Source: Powellomyces hirtus (lineage: Eukaryota; Chytridiomycota; Chytridiomycetes; Spizellomycetales; Powellomycetaceae). From it: a stretch of 64,000 nucleotides of DNA. The notes beneath the pieces are model-generated. The model had not been told where the DNA came from. It did no database searches and was given only the letters and a program-made list of their open reading frames with translations. Made by a program: the position numbers and the translations under genes. Positions within the stretch are counted from its first letter, which is position 1. Each line of letters starts with the position of its first letter. The stretch is taken from contig JAHLKG010000009.1 of assembly GCA_025526995.1 (NCBI GenBank), forward strand, positions 992,001 to 1,056,000, given 5' to 3'. Shown here in pieces: positions 54,715-64,000 of this stretch.

Positions 54715-57700
54715 TCACTCCGCGCATGTCCGCACCGCGCTCACCAGCGCCGCCGCTGCCTCTGCCACGCACGCTTTCACACCCTCGTCCGACTCCGCTT
54801 CAGTCATGTGGTGGAGAAGGCCATGGACACCCGCCTCCTTCAGCGCCCTGTCCAGCCCTGCTCCGTCTCTCCCACGCTCTTTGGAGGTGCGCGATAATTT
54901 GGCGACCGCGATTACCAGTTTACAAGTTGCTGACCGCAGGGCCGGGGAGGGGTGGATGAGCAGAGGGGGTAAGCAGCCTGGAATGCTAGATCCTGGGTTG
55001 TTGGCGGCGAGATCGTGTCGAAACTCCCGTCGGGCATGAGCTACCAATGCTGTCAAGAAGGTCACTGCCCCCACCAGCGCGTCCTCGGTATGTCGCCCTA
55101 CATCCAACAGTTGTGTCCACACCTGCTCCTCATGCACTCTTTGCATCACATCCCGCACAACATCACCCGTCATGTCATTCAACACCGCATGGCTGAGAAT
55201 CATTAAGGGCAGCGCTGTCGATTGGGTTGATGCGGATGCGATCACCACCATGCCCGTCAGGGCATCGAGCACGTCGGTTGAGAACAGGGGCGGGGGTGCG
55301 GTGTCGGGGTCGTGTGGATGTGAAAGATCGCGGCACTGCTGTTGGGCGAGAATAAAGATCGACCCAGCGACGTGGTTGGATATGTCTGTGACCGGGTCCT
55401 GATTGCCTTTCTCCTGCTTATCATCATCGTCATCAACATCGTTCTGATCCTTGCTGGTGCCCAGGAACTGGACGAGCGCGGATGGAGAGACACTCCACTT
55501 GCCACGCCTCGTCTCACTCTCCATCCGTAATTCCCGACTCAACAGGTTATAAACGACTTTCATTAAGGCCCTCTTTGCCTTCCGTGTCAAGTTTTCAGCA
55601 CCGCGGTCTACCAGCATCTTGATATCCTCCATCACGCTGCACTGCGACTCCCGATCGAGGATCTGACTCGATTGCTGCAAACACCGATCCAGAAAGGGGA
55701 CCAGCACTTCAGCAACATTGAGAGTTACCTTCATATCCCCGTTGGCGACCTGCAGGGTAATAGTGACCGTCTTCGCCAGAGCGTTCTTTTGAGCCAACTC
55801 ATAGAGCCATCGAAACAATGAGTGGTGCTGGTGTTGGATGTCGAAGCTCAGATGCGGAGCGTCCGGCACGGAGGAAATGAGATTCATGAGCACGATACAT
55901 TTTTCGACTGTCAGATTGGAATACTCGGTGCGGGCCATGTTGTCCATGATCCGTCGGGAAAGCGAGACGGCGGGTGTGGCTTTCCCGCTGTGGTCCTTGT
56001 CCGCATGGTCCGCGCGCACGAGGCTGGCCAGGAGCAACACGGCCAAGATGCAACTGCTCTTCTCGTCCATATCCCCATCATCGTTGACGTTTTCCTCGTG
56101 CTCACCCAAAATCCGTTTCTCACACCCCTCAACACTGACGACCGCTTTCAAAACCCCGTCCGCTCTCCCTCCCCCCATCTGTCCCATCTTCACCAGCATC
56201 CCTGCCACTGTTCCGAACTCGCTAGTTTCTAACACATTCCTCAACCTCGCCACAGCATGCTCATTTGTCAAAAGCGTATCTAGAACGGCACGGACAAGGG
56301 TTTTGCTCTCCAATTCTACCAGACAGGCAACGACCCGGACCGCTGCTGTCACCTGCCCTTCCTGCTCATCATTGGCGGCCAGGTTGTCGATGATAACGGG
56401 CACGAGGCCCAAATCCAACACATCCCTCGCGTACGCTGCAGCTTCATCTTTCTCACATGTCTTAATCAGCGACAAGATGCGTTGGGTGGCCCGGAGTGAT
56501 GATGTGCAAATTTTGGGATGGGGCGGATCTGAACGAGTTTGAAAGAGCCGTGGGAGAAGCGGGAGAAACGTTTGCGCGATGGTGCGGAGCAGAGCGTGGG
56601 ATATATGCTGTTGTTGATTTGGTGGGTGTTGTTGTTGTTGTTGTTGTTGTTGTTGGTGCTGCTGATATTCTGTGCTTCGCGTCCGTGTTCTCCCCGCCAC
56701 AGACGACGGCCGCGAATTCGTCCGCGATCCGGCCGGACTCGCGACGCTCAAGTCCCACGCTGCCGCACACTGCAAACACTCCAAGCACGCGACATACACC
56801 TCTATCGCCAACGCTTTCACATCCTCGTCCACCCGCTCACCACCCACAATCCCGACAATCCATGCCAAGGCCCCTTTCAGGAACCCATGAATGGCGGGTA
56901 GTCGTTCCAGCCAGTATGGGTGGGGTTGTGACGTTAGGGTAGTGGCTAGCTCGGAGGTAATGTCGAGAGCCTGTGGAATGTTATTGGAGGTGTTATTTGA
57001 GGTACTTTTGGTAGTAGTGGTAATGAGGAGGCGGGTCAGAGTTCGTGTGCGGTCCGGAGAGGCGAAGAGGTCGGAATTGGGAGAGGTGAGGAGAGTGTGC
57101 CAGGCGTCAGTAGAGGTGGAGGTGGAGGTGTTGGGCGTGGGCGTGGGCTCCTCTGCGGCTGGTGCGTATGCGTCGAGTGGTGGATGGGACGCTGATGGTG
57201 AAGTAGCAGCGACTGGCGGAGAGTGACTTGGTTCGTCTTTTGCTCTCTTTGGCCATATCGGTATTGTTGCTGTAGTCGTTTTGGGTGGTTCATCGTCATC
57301 ATCCTTTAGCTCCTCTCTCTCTCCTTCACCACCACCCTCGGCCTCGTCCCCCTCCACATCCCCCATAATAAAAGGATGCCGTCTCAACTCCGGCCACCCC
57401 ATCCGCTCCTCGGGCTCTTTCTTCAACAACCGCTCCAACAGATCCCTCAAATCGCTGGGCATGTCCGCAGGCCACTTGACGTCTTCCTCAAGGATCAGGT
57501 TGACGAGTTTGAAGATGCTATTGGCGTAGAATGGGGGCATGCCCACAAACAACTCGTACAGAATAATTCCCATCGCCCACAGATCGATCGCGTGCGAGTA
57601 TGGCCGTTCGCGGATCAGTTCCGGTGCCATGTAGATCGGGGTGCCTTTGACGGACGTGAGGGTCACGTTGTGCCCGGGGAGCATGCGGGAGAAACCAAAG

Positions 57701-58205
57701 TCGCAGATTTTGACCGTGTGTTTGTCGTCCAGGAGAATGTTCTGACAGTAGCAATATAAGTATTTGGCATTTGTGTGATGCCAGCCTCTACGTCCCCACT
57801 TCATTCCCACATGCTTTGACTTACCTGTAACTTCAGATCCCGATGCACGATTCCCCGTTCATGGAGATACCGCAGCCCCCGACACAAGCCCCGGGCAACA
57901 TTCCTCACCTCGTCGACCTCGAACCGTCCCTTTTCCTGCAACAATCCCAACAAGTCTCCATTCGCACAGTACTCGGTCACAACGCACACCTCCCCATTGG
58001 CCTCGAAGCAATCGGTAAGCGTGACAATGTTGGGGTGGGTGAGGGCGCGGTGGGTGGCGATTTCGGCTTGCAGGGCGTCAGCGTCGGGGAGGGACGCGGG
58101 AATGAGTTTCAGGGCACACCGTTTGAGCGTGCGACGGTGGATTGCGATGTGGACTTTGCCGAATTGGCCGGACCCGATGGCGGGACCGACTTTGTAGCGT
58201 TGCAT
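54715..58205 (-). CDS. STK36: Fused/STK36-type serine/threonine kinase
   Basis: Exons 57825-58205 and 54715-57741; 1,135 aa. The kinase domain (residues 4-260) has all key parts: glycine loop GSGQFGKVHIA, Lys in CALKLIP, catalytic HRDLKLQN spanning the intron, DFGFSRM, activation segment TSVKGTPIYMAPELIRERPY and ILYELFVGMPPFYANSIFKL. The TSVKGTPIYMAPELIRERPY text is characteristic of Fused. The remaining 870 residues are low-complexity linkers (Gln and Thr/Ser runs) and helical ARM/HEAT-like repeats (LLFDAL-type helices). Fused/STK36 is needed for motile-cilium central-pair assembly in animals. With POC1 it suggests a flagellated spore stage. Confidence 0.9.
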
Positions 58206-60329
58206 TTGGGAGGAACTGGGCTATTACGATAGACTGTCAACAACCCTCCCACTCCGACCGATGCGCGCGCGTTTGTGGGATGGCAGTGAATCTCAATACC
58301 CAACCCCAAACTACATGAAATAACAAGCTACGACGCCCGTTGGACATGGAGCTTCAGAGCCGGAGTTGCTGCCCGCCCCTGTTGTTTCAGAGAGCGACTT
58401 CACTGATTCCAGTAGCAGCTTGGATGTGGACGTAGATGTTCAGAATCCGACCGCCGCACTAATGCCGGGTCAAACTAGGATTGGCATGCGATTGACTTGA
58501 GCAACGAACCACACTACAGGACAACATGGACGCTGGCTCGGACATGGCCATTTTATCCGCAAATGTCACGCAACAGGAACTGCAGGGCGCTGGCTCGGAC
58601 ATGGACATTTCAGTTGTGTCGCCAGTACCCATTTCGCAGCAACTTCTCGTCCATCAAGCCCTCACCCGGCGCAACAACCCAGTCTCAACAGCAGCGCCCA
58701 GTGATCCTCCCGATTGACAATACCCATAATTCCCAGCCACCATACCATCCTCGCCGTTGTCCGCGGAACGCGGCCTACGGCTCTTCCAACTATCGAATGA
58801 TACACCTTCTATCGTAACGCCCACCTCACGCTCGACTACAAACCCTGCACTGAAAGGTCGGGTGTCCCCTCCTCCGTCATCTCTCCCGTCGTCTCTTTCC
58901 CCGCCTAGTTCCCGATGGAGGTGGGCTTTCCTATTCCGCTAGTGAATAAGGCAATGAAGACAAAGCAGCGCAGCCCGTAAATGCAAATAACGTGCTTTTT
59001 ATGCATAGCATGGTAGGCTGTATGCTCATGCATTGTTTTGACATTCATTTTTAGACGGAAAACTCTCGATCCTGCGCTTCGAGATAGCCCGACGCGTGTG
59101 GATGATTCCGCGATTGTGCTCAGTGAGCGAGTGAAAGTTTGTAGCGTGTTCATCGCCCTCGCGTTTCTTTGGCATGACTGCTAGCTTTACTGCCGTCGCT
59201 CCAGATGCAGAAGCGCCGCGAATCCCCTTCTAAATCGAGAAACCAATCCACAAGATGCACCGCAAAAAGCATGGAAAACCGCGCCTCATCCATAGAAGAG
59301 GGTATCTACGAAGTCAAAACAATCCTCGATGTTCGCCGCGCACATGCCCCTACCCCGACTTCCTCTACACCGCACTCATGGCCGTTCTTGACTGAACACA
59401 CACCCGTCGACGTGGAATACCTGATTGCTTGCTGACAACCAGCGGGAACATCAGACCAATGTGAAGGACGCGTACTTGAGGCTCAAGGGGTTTTGGACTA
59501 GACAGTTCAAACGGACCCGTCGAAGGAGGAGTCACCGCTTGATGGGTATAGCCCCAAGCACACATCAAGTAGCATAGTTTCAGTAGAAAAAAATGACGTA
59601 TGCGTTTTGCGTATGCCAGTTGACAGTCTGTAGCTTAGCAAACTTATAGAAGTTCGTGCATCAATGCTATCTTACGCAATAGGATTGTGCCCAGGTTTAG
59701 CATCACGCCGTTAACCTTCCCAAGTACCCCTCACTCTAAGATAAAACCTTCAGTCAGATCAGCAGAGTGTCCCAATGCGGATCCCCCAGATTCTACACAG
59801 AAGAAGAGAAGAAGGAAGGATATTGATACATGAATAAATGTTCGGTTGCTTCCACCATCTTGCATAGCCCCAGGAAATATATGATCAGATAGCCTCGTCA
59901 AGGATAAGGCATATAGACTGATCTGGTGACCTCTCATCGGACAAGTGCCACACATTATCATGGCTGGAGCCCATGAGACCTTGCCAAGGTCGATCGACAC
60001 GGTTCCGACAAGCCTTCGGCTTACGGACAATTACGACGATCCCAACTGCAAACAGTTCCACAGACTTTGAGGCAACTCCAACGTCGAACCAGGTGTTCTT
60101 AACTTTCGTGTCGCTTCAATTTCCAAGAGGTGTATGGATGAGATATAGAAACATGAGATGTGCTTTCATCTGGGCAGCAAGCGATTACTCCGATTATTAC
60201 GTAACTTCGGACGTTCGGGATATGCGCAGCAAAAGGAGACCAAACCAATGCTGACTCACCGCCTTCATGACACCTTCCTACCCGTAACACCCCTTCCTGC
60301 CCAATCCCGTCATTCCCGCCCTCCTTCGG
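58206..60329. other. Gene-poor 2.1 kb between STK36 and GPHR
   Basis: Two short + strand frames begin with ATG: 58,526-58,717 (63 aa, with an internal repeat of the phrase AGSDM) and 59,205-59,435 (chromodomain-like start, listed separately). No splice model joins them convincingly. The rest shows no gene. Confidence 0.35.
59205..59435 (+). pseudogene. Possible fragment of a chromodomain protein
   Basis: 76 codons. After a basic start it reads EEGIYEVKTILDVRRAH and, past an insert of about 22 residues, VDVEYLIAC then stop. The pattern YEVxxILDxR...YL(I/V) is the first half of a chromodomain; the expected KW-x-G-Y that should follow is missing and no donor site is seen. Chromodomains occur in heterochromatin proteins and in retroelement integrases. 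It could be chance. Confidence 0.25.
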
Positions 60330-62682
60330 ATGCCCCTCGTCAACAACGACACCGCCCACTATGTCCCCGCCCCATTACCTCTCACCAACGCCTCTGCAAC
60401 ATACAACACCGCGGACCTCATCCAAGCCACCCTGGTCGTATGGGGCTCGCAGCTCCTCTTCTTTGGCGTCGGCTGGGTGTTTGTCATGGAGAAACTGTTC
60501 AAGGACTATGAAGTCAGGACCGGCTTGGTTCGGATCGTATTTGCAGCTACATTTGCTGCCTGCTGTACGCTTTTTGAAATGATTATATTTGAAATTGGGG
60601 ATGTTCTGGATGCGAGGTAAACAAAACCACACGACATGCAAGGACCACCCAGGCAAAAATACCTGGATGTGCAATGTGTTTTGATACCCGAACGCAACTC
60701 GGTTGAGCTATTAAGTTCGCCGCTGCTTTCCCAAGTCCCGCGCGTTCGGAGCTGATCCTCCTTTCGCTTCCTGTCTATAACTTACCCCGTTGTATCTCCC
60801 TCTAGATCGCGATGGCTGCACTGGAAAATCACATTGTATCTCATGCTCTTCAACGTCATCGTCCTGCTCCCCTTCTACCAATTCTATATCTGTTTTGCTG
60901 AACGCGATAATGGTGAGGCAGGATTGGGACGTAAAACTCTTGTGAGTTGTTCCACAAGGGACTTATATGAGCTCCTTTCTGTCTTTTTTCGTTCTGTTGC
61001 AAAACAAAAGCATGGTTGCGACGACGTCGGTGGCCGCTTGCCGCGTTCTGCTGGACTTTGTATCTATACTTTTTTTGGAAGATCGGTGACCAGTTCCCGA
61101 TCAACGCTGCGCAGACAGCTGGCAATACGAGTGAGTAACGTGAGGCAATTATACATCCACATCTCCCCGCCAGGTAAAACAAGTGTCTGATCTTATGTCA
61201 CTTTGTCAGGTATCTTTGGCATTGAGCCAGGGATGGGCCGGGTAGGCGTGATCGGCGTCACAATGATGGCCATTTTGTCCGGTTTTGGAGCCGTCAACAG
61301 TCCTTACACGACTCTCTTCTTCTTTCTGAGGTAAAAGACATTACAAAAGGGAGTCAAGCCGTGAACAATCCTATCAATCTGGCTGACGGGTCCACACACG
61401 ATGGCTAGAAAAGTCACGGATGCGGACGTGGCACTTGCGGAAAAGAAACTTCTGCAGACCATGGACATGCTGTTCAGCAAGAAGAAAAAGTACCTTCTTG
61501 CCCAGCGGCGAATAAAGCCCTCGGATGAGGTGAAGTAGCGCATTCCTTCCTCCCGCTCCTGCCCTCGCCTTCATTACAGCACTTCTGGGAGAACACGATC
61601 TATGCTTGACATTTTCTGCTCAATAGCCAACGGTCGGTGTGGGCGGATTCATGCGCAACATGTACAGCAAAGTAACGAGCGGGTTCGGTACCAGCAATGA
61701 AAGTAAATATCCTTTGCCGACCTCTCCACGCACCCTCCCTCTCACTCTTTCTCTCAATCCTCATTTGATGTGTCTTTCTTTCGTTCTTTCTGGCATTTTG
61801 CAGACCTCAGCATTCTCACACACGAAATCAAAGCTCTCGAAACCGTGATGCAGCAGCTTTTCCTCGACCTTGACGAGCTCAACACGGAACGCGAACGCAT
61901 CAAGTTCTCAAAAACTTTCAAAGGCCACTACTTCAATGCTCTGGGTTACATCTTCTCAGTCTACTGTCTGTGGAAAATGTTCACGTCGACATTGAACATT
62001 GTCTTCAACCGGGTCGGCGGCGCCGATCCCGTCACCCATGGCCTCAACATGCTCGTACACAGGTTTGGATTCGACGTCGATGTCACCTTTTGGGCCCCGC
62101 AGTTGTCGTTTGTGTTTGTGGGGGTGATGGTCGTGTGTTCCATTCGAGGGTTGTTGATCCAGTTCATGAAGGTAACAAACAAACTTGGGGACACAAAAGC
62201 AGACCCCTTCCTTACCTACTTAGTCCCCGACGGCTCACACTCCCTTCTTTTTTTGAGTAGTTCTTCAGAGCCTTCTCATCCTCCCTCTCGCCCAACAACA
62301 TTGTGTTATTCTTGGCACACGTGATGGGGATGTACTTTCTCAGCACAGTGCTAATGATGCGGATGAGCGTGCCAGCGCAGTACCGCACCATTATCACGGA
62401 CGTGTTAGGACGCATCGAGTTTAATTTCTATCATCGGTGGTTCGATGTCATCTTTTTGGTCAGTGCCATTGCGAGTGCTGGGTTTATAGCAGTACGTATT
62501 TGTTCCCTTTGTTTCGATGCTTAGTGTTTCCCGTGCGTGTGATATGCCCAGCTGATCACATACTTCCGCCCGCTCGTTCCCCTTCTCAGATATTAACGCA
62601 AATCCAAAAGCAAAGGGATATGGACAATGCAGTGTGGGCAGGCGGAGGAGGGGCCGGACTAGGCAGTTTGGGCTGGGATTGA
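60330..62682 (+). CDS. GPHR: Golgi pH regulator (GPHR/GPR89)
   Basis: Nine exons: 60330-60616, 60806-60912, 61011-61130, 61210-61330, 61409-61529, 61627-61702, 61804-62171, 62261-62491 and 62590-62682; 507 aa. Family landmarks run the full length: [114 protein letters not shown] and [20 protein letters not shown]. These proteins have nine membrane segments and act as anion channels that keep Golgi acidic. Plant relatives (GTG) bind GTP. The C-terminus is Gly-rich ([14 protein letters not shown]). Confidence 0.95.
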
Positions 62683-62857
62683 TCTAGTCTTAATCTGCGT
62701 CCCAACACTTCTTACAAATAGCAAAAGGGTTGGTTCTGCCAACTTCAGCGGGTGGTCGAAGACATTTTTAACATTTCAGCCGGCAAACATCTGAGAGCTA
62801 TGCACATAGGAAGGAAAAAATTCAAGTCGCTTTTGGGGGTTTTGCTTTTCTTTGCTT

Positions 62858-63935
62858 TTACGCGTCGGCAGTGGCTCCTTCTACTGGTGCCGTCTGGACT
62901 CCCTCGTCTTTTAACAGTTGCTCTATTTCGCTGGGCTTGTAGATCTTGTAGACGACCTTGCCGCCCGAGTTCAGATGCAGGGTCGCGAATTCCACTGTTG
63001 TTCAGAGCAGAATCATGATCAGTTTCTGTGCTTCTGCCACGGAATTGAGAACGAATACGCACATTTGTCGCTCCCCATATTTGTGGTGTCCATTGTCTTG
63101 TTCAGGACTTTTATGGCCAAGCTCTTCGCCTCCTTGAGGTTCATCTCCTCCTTGTAGTCTTGCTTCAAAATGCTTTGCGCATTTGAGCTGTTGGCTCCAA
63201 TGACGGTGGCTTTCCATCCGCTGTAGTTTCCGGATGGGTCAGAGTGGTACAATTGGAATCCAAAATCGTCGTCGTGACCTGCGTAGAGGAATGATACGCC
63301 AAACGGACGAAGACCTAGTTTACAAGATACCGCAAACATGAGTCTTTCGGTCTTGTGCTCCTCAAAAAAAGGGGAGAGAAGCAAGACATAACAGGCCAAC
63401 TCTGAAAGAGCGTGTTTTTACCTCCATATTGAGTGTACCCTTGTTTCAGATCGCAGAGTTTCTGCACGAGTTGCTCAATCGGTATCGGTTCGTTGTACGT
63501 GTACAGGTATTTCTGAGCTTCCAGACGAGAGTAGTTGATCAGAGTATTGGCATCCGAAGTGATTCCCGCAACTGCACAGCAAGCATGACTAGACAACAAC
63601 GAGAGAGGGAGTCAACCGTGTGTCCAACACAAGTGAAGATCGCTTTTGCATTTGTTGCCGTACTCGCTGAGTTGATAGATCTTTTCACTACTGGCCAGTT
63701 GCTCCAACAATTTGCTGGAAACTTTTTTCTCCGCAGCCAGTACCACACCGTCCGTGGCAAGAATTCCTAGAGCTGTTCCAGCATGCGAAATTGCTTCCAT
63801 AGCATATTCGACCTGGTAGAGTCGCCCTTCAACAACAAACCAGTTTAGCATTCACATGGGATGGACTCTGTATACGGCTGATATGGTACCTTCAGGCGAG
63901 AAGATGGTTGTTCGGGAGTCGTAGCGTCTGGCCAT
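62858..63935 (-). CDS. PRE9: 20S proteasome subunit alpha-3 (PSMA4/Pre9)
   Basis: Five exons: 63890-63935, 63664-63826, 63422-63588, 63063-63314 and 62858-62994; 254 aa. The alpha-type signature [20 protein letters not shown] and [17 protein letters not shown] opens the protein. Then come [59 protein letters not shown] and [20 protein letters not shown]. The text matches PSMA4 (alpha-3), which sits in the outer rings of the 20S core next to the gate. The C-terminus is shorter than the long charged tail of animals. The first exon is 46 nt. Confidence 0.96.
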
Positions 63936-64000
63936 GGCTGGGTGACGGGGCTTGCTGTCTTCAGTAGGACTGTGTGGGGATGGCAATCTTGCAAGCAGTT
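63936..64000. other. Upstream edge of proteasome gene
   Basis: 65 bp of 5' flank cut by the window end; too short to judge. Confidence 0.3.

Noticed and set aside
54413..55039. 208-codon + strand frame near the STK36 3' end
   Set aside because: Mostly antisense of the STK36 C-terminus, with no recognisable domain.
1..64000. tRNA genes
   Set aside because: I scanned for B-box-like GGTTCRANNCC text with a matching A box and found no convincing pair. A covariance-model search would be decisive.

Overview
The window is nuclear DNA of a fungus: about 30 protein-coding genes, nearly all interrupted by short GT-AG introns (mostly 60-130 bp), compact intergenic gaps and both strands used freely. 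Two genes, a POC1 centriole WD40 protein (36,149-38,395) and a Fused/STK36-type kinase (54,715-58,205), belong to families kept mainly by organisms that build centrioles and flagella. Together with fungal families such as GUP1, PMT4 and CGR1 this points to a zoosporic (chytrid-type) fungus. Genus cannot be read from the sequence. No tRNA, rRNA, CRISPR array or bacterial-style operon was seen.

Layout. 1-13,100: a mitochondrial RCC1-repeat protein (cut by the window edge), rRNA-processing CGR1, E2 enzyme UBE2C, a UDP-rhamnose-type epimerase/reductase, a Tgl2-like lipase, VPS68/TMEM50, the MBOAT acyltransferase GUP1 and a mitochondrial PPR protein. 13,100-25,804: a tetranucleotide microsatellite, an MSS4 domain protein, O-mannosyltransferase PMT4, an MFSD1-type transporter, the AP-3 sigma subunit, a gene-poor stretch with a 60-bp tandem repeat, and a TMEM135-like protein. 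25,805-38,395: a secreted cysteine-rich protein, a cysteamine/cysteine dioxygenase, RNase P subunit POP3, a TMX-like thioredoxin, NAC beta, an unclear gene-poor stretch, a secreted beta-propeller and POC1. 38,396-48,000: PRKRIP1, a decayed retroelement beside a 40-bp inverted repeat, and the very large Arf exchange factor SEC7/BIG. 48,000-64,000: cyclophilin, UFD1, a FYVE protein, a CYSTM-like peptide, STK36, a gene-poor 2.1 kb, the Golgi pH regulator GPHR and proteasome subunit alpha-3.

There is no single pathway cluster. Several genes serve the secretory and endolysosomal system (SEC7, AP-3 sigma, MSS4, VPS68, GPHR, MFSD1, PMT4, GUP1, TMX, FYVE) and protein turnover (UBE2C, UFD1, proteasome alpha-3), which is ordinary for a random stretch of fungal genome. 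The less ordinary items are the predicted UDP-rhamnose enzyme, an MFS protein with AP-3-type dileucine signals next to the AP-3 sigma gene, a 10-nt internal microexon and several 6-12 nt start exons, the N-terminal extension on MSS4, the decayed retroelement with a long inverted repeat, and a few unassigned coding-like stretches. Exon boundaries were worked out by eye from splice signals, reading frame and family resemblance. They are models, not transcript-proven.
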